Part shown: piece after piece, positions 26,647 to 36,581 of the stretch
Layout of the letters: each line of letters opens with the position of its first letter
Position numbering within the stretch: position 1 is the stretch's first letter
NCBI GenBank assembly: GCA_030644725.1
Contig: CP130629.1
Location: 2,334,795 to 2,398,794, forward strand
Source of the DNA: Candidatus Electrothrix communis
Lineage (GTDB): Bacteria > Desulfobacterota > Desulfobulbia > Desulfobulbales > Desulfobulbaceae
Direction of reading: 5' to 3'
DNA length: 64,000 nt
The notes under the pieces: generated by a model
Databases searched by the model: none
The model's input: the letters and a program-made list of their open reading frames with translations, nothing else
Told to the model about the DNA's origin: nothing
Program-made: the position numbers and the translations under genes

Positions 26647-27540
26647 TTAGAAAGAGTATCCAACTTTCAGCAGGCACGCCCAAGAGCTTTCGACTTCATG
26701 CTCGCTCATTTCTTCTTCATCCTGAGCGAAAAAGGTCAGCTGCCGCTCAAAGTAATGACGCACACCAATACTGAAAAGCAGCTTATCTAAGGGCTGGTAT
26801 TCCAGATGCAGGCCGGGAAGCAGATCTTCGATTTTGATGTAACCCTCAGCTGCAACGGCGTTATCTTCGGCAAGTTGGTATATGCGATTCTCCCAGAGGA
26901 TATCAAGTTTTAGAGCGAGCTGATCGGTCAATCCATAACGCAAAATTGTCTCCGGGAAACCAAGAACACCGTACAGACCCTTTTTCTGCTTCATATTCCA
27001 AGCCAGACCGAGTACTGGGTAGATCGTAGTATCTGCTGAATGATAGAGGACACCGGCACCGCCGTAGAGGCTAAGCCTCGGTGTTATCGTGTAGAAGGTG
27101 ATGACCTGCGGGTTATAGGTGATCGCTTCTACTGAAGGATTATCCTCAAAATCTATCAAGGCCGTGCCCTTGGCCCAGACGCTCCACTGCTTGCCGAATT
27201 CTCGATAATATTGCAGCCCAGGTGCAAGTTGGGTGAGCTCTGAAAAGGGCTCTGTGGCTCCAAGGAAAGTATGCTCGCCCCAATCATACATCCGATGATC
27301 CATATCTATGAAAAGGAATTGCCATTCTATACCAGCGGCAATCTCTGTATAGCCCATTGAAGCACCATTTCCGTCAACATCGGCTTGTTCCACTTGCTTC
27401 ACTGAAAAGCTTGTTGAAATTTCGGCAGAACTGCTGCTTTCATCGCTTGAAGTTTCGGCTTGGGCTAATGGGCTTTGGCTTAACGTTAACGTCAATATCG
27501 CTATTATCAAAATAATACCTACTGGATAACGCATCTTCAT
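26647..27540 (-). CDS. Outer-membrane beta-barrel protein of unknown function
   Basis: 297 residues with a signal peptide ending SPLAQAET, alternating beta-strand patterns and a C-terminal aromatic residue (LLKVGYSF), the usual signature of outer-membrane proteins. A Ser-rich stretch follows the signal. It is 24 bases downstream of zupT and is the last gene of the oleA operon. No porin or receptor family is recognised. Confidence 0.75.
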   Translation of the reverse strand: MKMRYPVGIILIIAILTLTLSQSPLAQAETSSDESSSSAEISTSFSVKQVEQADVDGNGASMGYTEIAAGIEWQFLFIDMDHRMYDWGEHTFLGATEPFSELTQLAPGLQYYREFGKQWSVWAKGTALIDFEDNPSVEAITYNPQVITFYTITPRLSLYGGAGVLYHSADTTIYPVLGLAWNMKQKKGLYGVLGFPETILRYGLTDQLALKLDILWENRIYQLAEDNAVAAEGYIKIEDLLPGLHLEYQPLDKLLFSIGVRHYFERQLTFFAQDEEEMSEHEVESSWACLLKVGYSF

Positions 27541-27564
27541 CCTCCTTTAAAGTCTTTCAAAAAC

Positions 27565-28464
27565 CTACCTCATCAACAACAAACTCAACGCCATCACCAC
27601 CATACCCGCAAGCAACCCGAACAAACTATCATGCCCCTTGCCATAGGCCCTACTGGTAGGCAGCAGCTCATCCAGACTGATATAGACCATAATACCGGCC
27701 ACTCCACCAAAGAGAATCCCCATCACCTCTGAAGGAATACCCCCACCGTCCGCTCCCACAAAAATACGCAGGCCCAGATAGGCGACAACTGCACCCACAG
27801 GCTCAGCCAGTCCGCTGAGTACCGAATACCAGAATGCCTTTGCCCGGTTACCGGTAGCATAGTAGATCGGCACAGAAACACTCACTCCTTCCGGAATATT
27901 ATGGAGGGCAACAGCAACGGCAATAGCCACCCCCACTTTAGGATCTTCCAAGGCTGCCAGGAAGGTAGCCAGTCCTTCAGGAAAATTATGGATAGCAATG
28001 GCCAGGGCCGTAAACATCCCCATCCGATGCAGCTTATGATTGTGAACATGGCATTCGCCGGTCTGCCCCGCCGCCTGCAAGGGAGGTGTATCGCCACCCT
28101 CCTCGGAAGAGAGGGTATGGGCATCCTTAAGCACGTTCAGCTCTGACTTTGCATGGATTTCATGAGGATTCTCTGCTGAGGGGATCAGGTTGTCAATCAG
28201 CCCGATAAGGAGGATTCCGCCAAAGAACGAGCCTGCATTAACCCAATGACCTAAAGGGTCCCCGTAGCGTGCTACCAGGGCCTCGGTACCTTTGACAAAT
28301 ATCTCGACAAAGGATACATAGAGCATCACCCCTGCGGAAAAACCCGTGGCGATGGAAAGAAAACGGTAATCGGTTCTCTTCGCCAGGAAGGCAATGGCAG
28401 AGCCGATACCGGTGGCCATACCCGCAAAAACCGTCAGCCCAAGGGCTACCCAGACATCGTTCAT
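27565..28464 (-). CDS. zupT: ZIP-family zinc transporter
   Basis: 299 residues with eight membrane segments. The metal-binding helices carry [14 protein letters not shown] and [18 protein letters not shown], the paired His-Asn-x-Pro-Glu-Gly motifs of ZupT. A His-rich cytosolic loop ([11 protein letters not shown]) lies between them. It imports zinc and possibly iron or other divalent metals. It starts 6 bases after dgkA ends, so it is part of the oleA operon. Confidence 0.9.
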   Translation of the reverse strand: MNDVWVALGLTVFAGMATGIGSAIAFLAKRTDYRFLSIATGFSAGVMLYVSFVEIFVKGTEALVARYGDPLGHWVNAGSFFGGILLIGLIDNLIPSAENPHEIHAKSELNVLKDAHTLSSEEGGDTPPLQAAGQTGECHVHNHKLHRMGMFTALAIAIHNFPEGLATFLAALEDPKVGVAIAVAVALHNIPEGVSVSVPIYYATGNRAKAFWYSVLSGLAEPVGAVVAYLGLRIFVGADGGGIPSEVMGILFGGVAGIMVYISLDELLPTSRAYGKGHDSLFGLLAGMVVMALSLLLMR

Positions 28465-28470
28465 AATGTA

Positions 28471-28881
28471 TCAATCAGGAAAAACAACGGGGGAGCAGCC
28501 GGTATATTGCAGAACATGCATGGCTTCGAGGACGAGAACAACACACCAGACCAGAATACTGACACCCGCAGCAGCAGCGGAGATATCCTTAATAATAGCT
28601 ATCTTCTCATTCTGATGGGGCTCCAAAAAATCACAAAGCGCCTCAATAGTAGTGTTGAACATTTCTGAAGCCAGCATAAAGCCCGTAGCCATGAGGACCA
28701 CCCCGAAGTCCAGCCATTGACGATAGTAAAAGCAGCCAGCCAAGGTCACGATAGACAAGAAAAGCTTATAGGCGACCGCAAAATCATAGAGGACAGCGTA
28801 ACGCAAGCCGGAAAAGGCTACACTGATCTTGCGAATCGGTCGGAAGCCCTGCTCCCCGGTGCCGAGAAACTTATTCCGCAT
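28471..28881 (-). CDS. dgkA: Diacylglycerol/undecaprenol kinase
   Basis: 136 residues, a small integral-membrane kinase with three membrane segments. The family signature SEMFNTTIEALCDFLEPHQNEKIAIIKDISAAAAG includes the Glu and Asn of the active site and the Lys-Asp pair. It phosphorylates diacylglycerol or undecaprenol, recycling lipids. It lies in an operon with hydrocarbon-biosynthesis genes, 43 bases after oleB. Confidence 0.9.
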   Translation of the reverse strand: MRNKFLGTGEQGFRPIRKISVAFSGLRYAVLYDFAVAYKLFLSIVTLAGCFYYRQWLDFGVVLMATGFMLASEMFNTTIEALCDFLEPHQNEKIAIIKDISAAAAGVSILVWCVVLVLEAMHVLQYTGCSPVVFPD

Positions 28882-28924
28882 TTTTTCGGATCAACACGGA
28901 AGGAGACAGGAAGGATTTATGTGC

Positions 28925-29791
28925 TCAACCATGACAGCGAGCAAGAAAGGGCTGAAGCTGCTGCAACACCTGGGGCAAGGCATCTTCCAACACGTAATGA
29001 CCAGCCTCAGGGAAATAATGGCATTGTGCGGTGGAAAAACGTTGTCGCCACTCAGTATAGAAATGATCATTAAAGCAGAAATCTTTTCCTCCCCAACAGA
29101 TGAGCATCGGTTTATCGCGAAGCTGGTCAAGAGAAGCCTCAACCCGGCTCAGGGCCTCCCAGGAGGGATGGCTGGCCTGCAAGGGGATATCCTGGACAAA
29201 ACCATGGACCGCCACCCGATTGGCCCAGCTCTCATAGGGCGCAAGAAATCCCTCTTTGACCTCGGGCCGCATTTTCCTGCTCACCGCCATAAAGGTGGCA
29301 GGCAGGGCAAAACCGTTCAGGCCCCGTACCAGCAGAGTACCAAGCAGGGGCCAGCGGCAAACCGCGATCCGCAGGGGAATACGACTGGAGCGAAAGGCCG
29401 CAGTATTGAGCACCACCAACCCGGCCACCCGCTCAGGATGTTGTCCGGCCCAGCCCAGCCCGATAGCCCCGCCCCAATCATGCACCACCAGAACGCAGCG
29501 TTCAATGCCTTGGCTGTCAAGCAGGGCCGTGAAATTGTCAATGTGGTTTTGCAGACGATAGGGATAGTCCTGCGGCTTATCAGAAAAACCGCATCCCAGA
29601 TGATCCGGCACCAGACAACGGTACTTCGGCTTTAATGCTGTCACCACATTACGGTACAGATAGGACCAAGAGGGATTGCCATGAGCCATGACCACGGTCT
29701 GGCCGTCGCCTTCGTCAAGATAGGAAAGCTGATGCCCGTCAGCTGTATGGAAGGTCTTCGGGATAAAAGGATATTCAGCAAGGGAGGTCAT
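28925..29791 (-). CDS. oleB: OleB-type alpha/beta hydrolase (beta-lactone decarboxylase)
   Basis: 288 residues of the haloalkane-dehalogenase-like fold. The oxyanion region is AHGNPSWSYLYRN, the nucleophile Asp lies in VVHDWGGAIGLGWA, a second acid follows CWGGKDFCF, and the general base His is in AGHYVLEDA. In Ole pathways OleB splits CO2 from the beta-lactone made by OleC, giving a cis-olefin. It is encoded two genes after oleA, which makes OleB much more likely than a true dehalogenase. Confidence 0.9.
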   Translation of the reverse strand: MTSLAEYPFIPKTFHTADGHQLSYLDEGDGQTVVMAHGNPSWSYLYRNVVTALKPKYRCLVPDHLGCGFSDKPQDYPYRLQNHIDNFTALLDSQGIERCVLVVHDWGGAIGLGWAGQHPERVAGLVVLNTAAFRSSRIPLRIAVCRWPLLGTLLVRGLNGFALPATFMAVSRKMRPEVKEGFLAPYESWANRVAVHGFVQDIPLQASHPSWEALSRVEASLDQLRDKPMLICWGGKDFCFNDHFYTEWRQRFSTAQCHYFPEAGHYVLEDALPQVLQQLQPFLARCHG

Positions 29792-29814
29792 TAATATTTT
29801 CTTATCGGCGATAG

Positions 29815-30429
29815 TTAAGGATACACACGTTGACTGAGCACAAGCTTGAAGCGCATCTGGAAAGGATAGTGCGGCTGGTCTGTGTTTTCAGCAGCATGCC
29901 TGTTGACTTCCGCATGCCAGGCAAAGGTACCGTCCCGGCGCGAGCCAGCCTCTGCCCAGGGACTCCAGGTATCAAGCTGACTGATATCCGGTGGTGGGAA
30001 AGGAAACTTCTCAAAAACATCTTTCACGGTCACTGCACCATCTTTTTTCCAACACACAGTCGCACCGAGAGAGGTTTTCCCCTTGGCTGCATATTTCGAT
30101 ATATGGGTCATCTCGCGCCAGACCAGAAAATCTCCGTGCCGCTCACGCTCTGCCGGATTAAACGAGGCTGAGCCGACGCTTATCGGTGTAAAATTGCTGG
30201 CCTCTAATCCGGAAACAGCTCCGGGTGCCGCAGCAGGAGGCGGTGTTACCAATCGGTCGGCATTGACTCGTAATTCAACTTGACGGTGGACATAGAGACC
30301 GCTTTCCCTATGCACAAGGACGTTATCTTGGGCGTCGATATAAAAGGGACTGCACCCGAACAGGGTACCGCTCCACAGCAGGAGGGCAGCAAATTTCTTC
30401 AACATAGTCTTCTTGCTTTTATGGTTCAT
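29815..30429 (-). CDS. Putative lipoprotein of unknown function between oleA and oleB
   Basis: 204 residues starting with a basic segment, a hydrophobic stretch and a lipobox (LLLWSGTLFGC), so the mature protein would begin at Cys26. The body has no motif I recognise; WREMTHISKYAAKGKTSLGATVCWKKDG is the most distinctive stretch. It lies 61 bases after oleA and 23 before oleB on the same strand, suggesting a role in placing or handling the hydrocarbon product in the envelope (inference). Confidence 0.7.
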   Translation of the reverse strand: MNHKSKKTMLKKFAALLLWSGTLFGCSPFYIDAQDNVLVHRESGLYVHRQVELRVNADRLVTPPPAAAPGAVSGLEASNFTPISVGSASFNPAERERHGDFLVWREMTHISKYAAKGKTSLGATVCWKKDGAVTVKDVFEKFPFPPPDISQLDTWSPWAEAGSRRDGTFAWHAEVNRHAAENTDQPHYPFQMRFKLVLSQRVYP

Positions 30430-30490
30430 TGCCGCATAAAAAATCGTCTTCCAAGTAACAAAAGAGGCGAATCAATGTATTACATCCATA

Positions 30491-31528
30491 TCACCACTCA
30501 ACTCCCAGCATCACCGAGTTTATCCCGGAACCGATCCCCAGTAAAGCTCCCCGCTGCCCTTCTTTGAGCTTTCCTTTTTCGATCCCCATTGCCATTGTGA
30601 TGGGTGCAGACACCGAACCCACATTACCCAGCACCGGCAGGGTCTCAAAGTTACGCTCAGGATCTAACTCAAGGGTGGAAAAAAGCTTGCGGGCATGGGC
30701 CTGCCCCACCTGATGACAGAAGAACCGATCAATCTTCTCCTTATCCCAGCCTGTTTCTTTTTGGAAATCCTGCCAGCAGAATTCCGCTGTTTCAACTCCT
30801 TTTTCCAGCAGCACTTCGGAATCCGTGGTCATCAGGGTACCCTGTGTCTCCTGCTGCTGACCACCATGACAAAGGTCGCTATGACGAGTATTGGCCCTCC
30901 AGGAGCCGCCGACCAAGCGATGGCCGGTATCTTTGACCTTCTTGGAGCCCATAACCAAAGCAACCGCACCTGAGCCAATGGTCAAAGAGGCAAAGGCAGG
31001 TTTGATGGTCTTACGAGTCAGGGTTTCATCTGCTTGTAATTTTTCAATGGTGGAGCACACCAGATCCTCGGCTGTCTCAGAGGCCACAATGAGTCCGTAG
31101 CGAACCTGGCCTAGCTCAATCATATTAGCCAACATGAGCATACCATTGAGAAACCCAAGGCAGGCATTGGAAATATCGAATATCTGGCAACGACTCCCTA
31201 AACCGAGACCGTGATGGACAAAAGAGGCTGTGGCAGGCTCCATCATATCCCGACTCACCGAGGTGAACACCATAAAATCAATATCAGAGGCTGTGAGTCC
31301 CGAGGCAAGCAGGGCCTTGCGTCCGGCAAGAATAGCCCCCTCACTGGGTAACGTTTCTGGATTCCAAAATCGCCGACTGCGGATACCGCTCATCAGCTCA
31401 AGACGACCTTCTGGAAGCTTCAGTCGTCTGTAGACTGACGAGAGCTGCTGCTCAAGATCAGCCGAGGTCACTATATTGGGCGGCAATTCATAGCCAAAAC
31501 TGTGAAGGCAGACACGGGAATATTTCAT
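30491..31528 (-). CDS. oleA: OleA-type acyl-CoA condensing enzyme
   Basis: 345-residue thiolase-superfamily enzyme of the KAS III type. The catalytic triad is visible: Cys in ISNACLGFLNG, His in FCHQVGQAH and Asn in LGNVGSVSAP. The first steps of Ole biosynthesis are head-to-head Claisen condensations of two acyl-CoAs; OleA does this. FabH is the alternative, but the motifs around the Cys and the oleB neighbour favour OleA. It is the first gene of a six-gene minus-strand run reaching 26647. Confidence 0.9.
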   Translation of the reverse strand: MKYSRVCLHSFGYELPPNIVTSADLEQQLSSVYRRLKLPEGRLELMSGIRSRRFWNPETLPSEGAILAGRKALLASGLTASDIDFMVFTSVSRDMMEPATASFVHHGLGLGSRCQIFDISNACLGFLNGMLMLANMIELGQVRYGLIVASETAEDLVCSTIEKLQADETLTRKTIKPAFASLTIGSGAVALVMGSKKVKDTGHRLVGGSWRANTRHSDLCHGGQQQETQGTLMTTDSEVLLEKGVETAEFCWQDFQKETGWDKEKIDRFFCHQVGQAHARKLFSTLELDPERNFETLPVLGNVGSVSAPITMAMGIEKGKLKEGQRGALLGIGSGINSVMLGVEW

Positions 31529-32004
31529 AGGTACTGTTCTCTATATCTTTTTTTTTGTCTCGTTTTTTTCCTGATTATCTTAGGACAGTCAGTCTTCCAA
31601 CCTATACTATATTACGTCCACAACGGCAACCTCCCTGCGCTCTCTTCCGCATTCTGCAACCTTTTCCAGATAAACATTAAGGCCAGGTAAAAAGTCATAC
31701 TTCGCATTTCCAATAACAATAATTCAATGGGTTACAATAAGGAAAATGGATAATAGGAACTTTTTACAAAACTAGCAAACACGCGACAGGCAAGACGAAT
31801 TACCGGGAAACATTTTCCTCATTCAACGGGTTTATCAATAGAAAAAAAAGGGCTTTTAGGAAGAACGGAGACAAGAACAGGAAAAAGCAGGAAAGACGTA
31901 ACGCAGCCTGTTTCCTCTCCCCAGCACTGAGCGGGCTGGGGAGGAAACGCAAACGACTTGTACAGAGGAAGATTCAGAGAGACGAAAAGAAATATGCTAC
32001 ACAC
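31529..32004. other. Non-coding gap with hairpin 31910-31948
   Basis: A 476-base gap. A strong hairpin (GTTTCCTCTCCCCAGC pairing with GCTGGGGAGGAAAC) lies downstream of the PilJ-like gene and may end its transcript, although no T-run follows. Nothing else is supported. Confidence 0.55.
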
Positions 32005-32802
32005 CTATTTGGCGGTAGCAATCTTTTCTACATAGAGACTAGTAATTCGATCGGAAAACTTAGTAATTTCATCGGTCGCTGTCAGTACCATGAGCGACAA
32101 ACCACCTTCCCGAACCTTGAGAAAATACGGTGAAATTCGTTCCCACTCTTTTTTGATTTTAGCGAGCAGAGAATTTATTTCCCGATTATTACGCTCTTCA
32201 CTTATAAGTTTTTTCAGCCCTGATTCAAATTCTTCAACAGCATTGTTCAATTTATGAACAGTGTTCTCATCCCGAAATCCGGCCTGATAGGCAATATAAA
32301 ACTTTGAGACCCGCTGAGAGAGCATACGCTGTTTACCGGAAACATTAATAATATGATCAATATGATCACCGGATTGATCTTCAAGATTGAGAACAACTGA
32401 ATGACAAGCTTTTAGCAGAGTATCACTTAACTCCAAAACGCGAGTCGCGTTCTCCTGATTATACGGTTTATTGACCAAGTCACTGTATTCGGAAAAGTTA
32501 TCCTCAACAAAAGAGAGCAGGTCCTTGGTTTCAGCGTCCTCAACATTTTCCTTCAGGACGGCGTGATTCTTTTTGAATCGATCAATAGCCATATCCATCT
32601 GCAATTTCGTCTCTTTTACAGAAACATCGTTACCCAGATAGAAATAGGCTTTAGCTATCCTCTGTGACAACATGCGTTGCATCCCCGATCTGTTCATCAA
32701 CTCAGGCATATTTTCGGTTGCCTCTGCCCGTATGTATGAGGGAAAAGCAAGCGTAATAAAAACCGTCAACAACGCGAAAATACGAAGCGAATAAAAAAAC
32801 AT
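32005..32802 (-). CDS. Exported PilJ-domain protein, copy 1
   Basis: 265 residues with a signal peptide (ending IRAEAT). The mature part is a four-helix sensor domain of the PilJ/NarX-like type, containing two internal repeats of the signature: NRSGMQRMLSQRIAKAYF (about residue 37) and SGKQRMLSQRVSKFYI (about residue 155). In nitrate sensors the matching motif forms the ligand-binding P-box. There is no second membrane segment or signalling module, so it would be a soluble periplasmic binding protein. It is about 90 percent similar to the next gene upstream, a tandem duplication. Confidence 0.8.
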   Translation of the reverse strand: MFFYSLRIFALLTVFITLAFPSYIRAEATENMPELMNRSGMQRMLSQRIAKAYFYLGNDVSVKETKLQMDMAIDRFKKNHAVLKENVEDAETKDLLSFVEDNFSEYSDLVNKPYNQENATRVLELSDTLLKACHSVVLNLEDQSGDHIDHIINVSGKQRMLSQRVSKFYIAYQAGFRDENTVHKLNNAVEEFESGLKKLISEERNNREINSLLAKIKKEWERISPYFLKVREGGLSLMVLTATDEITKFSDRITSLYVEKIATAK

Positions 32803-32949
32803 AAATTTTCCTCCAGGTGGAAATTATTGATACCTAAATTGAGCGATTCATTTTTGAAAAATCGAGCAATCTCCTGTAACTTCAAATAGTTTTACAAAAT
32901 ATTTTTTCACCCAAAAGAGTTACCGAACAATAAGGGGATCCACAGACAC

Positions 32950-33738
32950 CTATTTTGCTGCGGCCTTCTTCTCGTAAAGTAAAGTAATCTGATTCGCGAG
33001 CTTGGTGATTCCGTCGGTCGCTGTTAAAACCATGAGCGGCAGCCCGCCCTTGCGAACCTTAAGAAAATATGGAGAAATCCGCTCCCACTCTTTTTTACTT
33101 TTGGCAAGCAGAGCATTTATTTCACCATTATTACGGCTTTCACTCATCAGTTTTTTCAAGCCCGTCTCAAACTCTTCAACAGTATTGTTCAATTGATGAA
33201 CAGTGGCTTCATCCCGAAATCCGGCCTGATAGGCAATATAAAACTTTGAGACCCGCTGGGAGAGCATACGCTGCTTACCTGAAATATTAATAATATTGTC
33301 AACATGATCACCAGACTGATCTGCAAGATTGAGAACAACTGAATGACAGGCTTTCAGCAAGGTATCACTTAACTCCAAAACGCGAGTTGCATTCTCCTGA
33401 TTATACGGCTTATAGACCAAGTCACTGTATTCGGAAAAGTTATCTTCAACAAAAGAGAGCAAATCCTTGGTTTCAGCGTCCTCCACATTTGACTTCAGGA
33501 CGGCGTGGTTTTTTTTAAATCGCTCAATAGCCATATCCAGCTGCAATTTCGTTTCTTTTACAGAAACATCATTTCCGTGATAGAAATAGGCTTTGGCGAT
33601 CCGCTGTGACAACATACGTTGCATCCCCGATCGGTTAACTAATTCAGACATACTCTCGGCTGCCTGCGTATGCGGGGAAAAAGCCATCGTAATGAGGACT
33701 GTCAGCAGAGCGATAGTCCGAAGCGTAAAAATATACAT
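32950..33738 (-). CDS. Exported PilJ-domain protein, copy 2
   Basis: 262 residues, nearly the same as copy 1 in sequence and order of motifs (RSGMQRMLSQRIAKAYF, SGKQRMLSQRVSKFYI), with its own signal peptide (ending HTQAAES). The 147-base gap to copy 1 shows no clear promoter. The main differences are in the signal peptide and the last 20 residues. Function is unknown. A ribosome site GGAGGAGATT lies before the start. Confidence 0.8.
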   Translation of the reverse strand: MYIFTLRTIALLTVLITMAFSPHTQAAESMSELVNRSGMQRMLSQRIAKAYFYHGNDVSVKETKLQLDMAIERFKKNHAVLKSNVEDAETKDLLSFVEDNFSEYSDLVYKPYNQENATRVLELSDTLLKACHSVVLNLADQSGDHVDNIINISGKQRMLSQRVSKFYIAYQAGFRDEATVHQLNNTVEEFETGLKKLMSESRNNGEINALLAKSKKEWERISPYFLKVRKGGLPLMVLTATDGITKLANQITLLYEKKAAAK

Positions 33739-33905
33739 AAGAATCTCCTCCAGGTAAAAATTATGAAAGCAGCAATTATTGTGACGGCAAAAGAAACATT
33801 CAAAATTCTTTCACGAACAAGGACTACTGATAATAAACCATAAATAAAGCCGTTCCGCAAGGCAACCGGTCGAAGGAGGCGACCATCAACATAACTACAG
33901 GAGAC

Positions 33906-35063
33906 TCAGAGACGCACATACTGCTGACCCGGAAGCTGCCGGATCAAACCTCGCAGCTCAAGGCCAAGAAGCAGGCCGTGGAGCGTATTAAGCGGCAAAT
34001 CGCTTATCTCGGACAACTGCTCAATATCAATCGAGGTACTCTTAATGGACAACATCAAATCCCTTTCAGTCGCAGAAAGATCATCAGGAAGAGGATTGAG
34101 GTTTCGGGGGGCAACTGACGGGGCGGCTGATGTTTTTTTATGATCCGCGCTCAGGGGGACTTCCCCGGAGCGGGCCGACGGAGGCAATTCTGCAAGGATA
34201 TCTTCAACAGAGCGAACCAAAGCGGCACCTTGCCGCAGCAGGCCGTGCGGCCCCTCGCTCTTCGGCGAGTCGATCCTGCCCGGCACCGCAAAGACCTCCC
34301 GATTCTGTTCCAGAGCAAGCCGGGCTGTAATCAGGGCTCCGGACCGGACAGCGGCTTCTACAATCACGACCCCCAACGAAAGACCGCTGACAATACGATT
34401 ACGCGCCGGAAAGCGAAACCCCTCCGGCGGTGTACCAAGGGGATATTCACTGATCAGCAGACCTTGCTCACCTATCTGCTTATACAGAGAACCGTGTTCC
34501 CCTGGGTAGACAACATCCAGACCGCATCCGAGGACAGCTATGGTCTTGCCGCCAGCCTCAAGCGCGCCAATATGCGCCTGACCATCAATACCCTTGGCAA
34601 GCCCGCTGACTACAACAAGCCCATTCGCGACAAGTTGCCGGGCAAGTGCTGCACTGACGCTTTTACCGTAATCTGTCGGCGTGCGGGATCCGACCACTGC
34701 AACCGCCGGGACACGAAGACAATCCAGATCCCCGAAGCAGTAAAGAAGAATCGGGTAATCGTGGATATTTAGAAGAAGAGAAGGATAGAGAGGGTCATTA
34801 CAGCAGAGAAGCCGAATATTTCCGGCTCGAACGCGGGAGTATTCCTGTTCAGCCCAGGAACGGGCCTTATCCAAACAGGATGGCGTAGAAAAAAGTTCAA
34901 CCAGATTTTTGCCGACACCCGGAACTTCAGCAACCGCTTTACCAGCAGTCAATATCTTGTCCGGTGTACCGAAAGCAGCAAGCAGACATCGGGTAAGGAC
35001 GCAACCCAGTCCGGGTAAAGCAACCAGCGTCAGCCAGTCCCGGATGTCATTGCGCCCCTCCAT
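33906..35063 (-). CDS. dprA: DNA-processing protein DprA
   Basis: 385 residues: an N-terminal SAM-like part (LVALPGLGCVLTRCLLAAFG), the Rossmann-like DNA_processg domain (VAVVGSRTPTDYG, VVVSGLAKGIDGQAH, VLGCGLDVVYP, FPARNRIVSGLSLGVVIVEA) and a C-terminal winged helix (DIEQLSEISDLPLNTLHGLLLGLELRG). DprA loads RecA on incoming single-stranded DNA. It starts 15 bases after rpoD ends on the same strand. Confidence 0.95.
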   Translation of the reverse strand: MEGRNDIRDWLTLVALPGLGCVLTRCLLAAFGTPDKILTAGKAVAEVPGVGKNLVELFSTPSCLDKARSWAEQEYSRVRAGNIRLLCCNDPLYPSLLLNIHDYPILLYCFGDLDCLRVPAVAVVGSRTPTDYGKSVSAALARQLVANGLVVVSGLAKGIDGQAHIGALEAGGKTIAVLGCGLDVVYPGEHGSLYKQIGEQGLLISEYPLGTPPEGFRFPARNRIVSGLSLGVVIVEAAVRSGALITARLALEQNREVFAVPGRIDSPKSEGPHGLLRQGAALVRSVEDILAELPPSARSGEVPLSADHKKTSAAPSVAPRNLNPLPDDLSATERDLMLSIKSTSIDIEQLSEISDLPLNTLHGLLLGLELRGLIRQLPGQQYVRL

Positions 35064-35078
35064 TCGGCAGCTGCTCTA

Positions 35079-36581
35079 TTAATCAAACATAAACGGTTCT
35101 AAATACTTGCTTCGAGAAGGATGGCGCAATTTTTTAATAGCCTGAGCCTCGATCTGACGAATCCTTTCTCGGGTCACCTCAAAACGCTGTCCCACTTCCT
35201 CCAAGGTATGATCACAGCCGACCTCAATGCCGTATCGCATGCGAAGTACCTGCTCTTCCCGTTCGGTCAGCTCTCCCATCACTTTGGAAAGACAGCGCTT
35301 GAGACTTTCCGTTATAGAAAAGTCCTGCGGCCCAGGGTTGAGCTCATCAACAATAAAATCGCTGAGCATGGTATCTTCTTCTTCACCCACAGGTGCATCA
35401 AGTGAAATCGCGTCACGTGCTGTTTTCAACGCGGCATGAACATACTCCACGTCTGTATCCATCTGAGCCGCCATTTCTTCCAGACTGGGCTCTCTGCTCT
35501 CTATTCGCTGAAAATCACGCGTAAAACGGAGCATCCTGTTAATAGCTTCAATCATATGCACCGGCAACCTGATGGTCCGTCCCTGATCAGCTATACCGCG
35601 ATTAATAGACTGGCGTATCCACCAGGTGGCATAGGTAGAAAATTTATACCCCCGGTTATAATCATATTTCTCAACAGCCTTCATGAGGCCGATATTGCCC
35701 TCCTGAATCAGATCAGGAAGCAGCATTCCTCGATTGAGAAATTTCTTGGAAATAGAGATCACAAGTCGCAAATTCGCCCGAACAAGGGTCTTTTTCGCTT
35801 CCCTGACCGTCTCTTTCCCGATCCTCACTTCCTTAAAGAGCTCGTCAAAGCTCTGGTAGTCTATCCCAATGGTTTCTGCCAAATCCAGGTTGATCCGCTG
35901 CTCGTTTTCCGCTGCCGAAGCTGCACCCTCTCCTCGATGCGCAGCCAGCAGGGATTCCCTTTCCGCTTTGACACGAACCTTCCTGACTTTTTCATTAAAT
36001 TCCTCAACCGCCTTTGCCGTTGAAAGCAATTTCTTAGAACTGATCCGGTACGGTTGAAATAACTCGACAATCCGAAGACCGATTGAGCGAATTTCTTGCC
36101 ACAGCTTTTCCTCCTCGCTGTTACCTACCTTTTCTCTCAACTCTCGAAACAAATCGACCCGCTGCTGATTCAAACTATTGGCTTCCTCAATACATTCCAA
36201 AAAAGACGTTCGAACAACTTCCAGCTCTTTTTCATCGCTATCGGATATTCCATTAAGGACCGACCCGATACGCATATTGCCTCTTTCCAACCCTTCCCTG
36301 AGGCGATTCACGGTGTTAAGACCGAGAGCCAGACGAAGAACAGCACGCTGAATCCTAGCCTCCCCCTCTTCCAATTTCTGAGCCAGCTTTATCTCTTCTT
36401 CATAGCTGAGCAGATCAAGGCTGCCCATTTCGCGAAGATAGATATTCATAGGATCAGTGCTGTACACATCTCTATGATTATCCTCAATTACCTCGTCGTC
36501 TTTTCCTTGACTCTCAACAATTGACAAACCGGCTTCCTCGTTTTTATACATTTTTGAAGATTTTCCTGTCAGGTTCTTCAT
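35079..36581 (-). CDS. rpoD: Primary RNA polymerase sigma factor
   Basis: 500 residues. Region 1.2 begins at [11 protein letters not shown], region 2 shows [56 protein letters not shown], region 3 HMIEAINRM and region 4 [14 protein letters not shown] ... [30 protein letters not shown]. Region 1.1 is very short or missing and the non-conserved spacer is modest. A GGAGGAGGT ribosome site 7 bases before the ATG fixes the start. The dnaG-rpoD order is conserved in many bacteria. Confidence 0.97.
   Translation of the reverse strand: MKNLTGKSSKMYKNEEAGLSIVESQGKDDEVIEDNHRDVYSTDPMNIYLREMGSLDLLSYEEEIKLAQKLEEGEARIQRAVLRLALGLNTVNRLREGLERGNMRIGSVLNGISDSDEKELEVVRTSFLECIEEANSLNQQRVDLFRELREKVGNSEEEKLWQEIRSIGLRIVELFQPYRISSKKLLSTAKAVEEFNEKVRKVRVKAERESLLAAHRGEGAASAAENEQRINLDLAETIGIDYQSFDELFKEVRIGKETVREAKKTLVRANLRLVISISKKFLNRGMLLPDLIQEGNIGLMKAVEKYDYNRGYKFSTYATWWIRQSINRGIADQGRTIRLPVHMIEAINRMLRFTRDFQRIESREPSLEEMAAQMDTDVEYVHAALKTARDAISLDAPVGEEEDTMLSDFIVDELNPGPQDFSITESLKRCLSKVMGELTEREEQVLRMRYGIEVGCDHTLEEVGQRFEVTRERIRQIEAQAIKKLRHPSRSKYLEPFMFD

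Noticed and set aside
28925-29791. Haloalkane dehalogenase
   Set aside because: The fold and motifs match, but the oleA neighbour and a distant oleC make OleB the better call.
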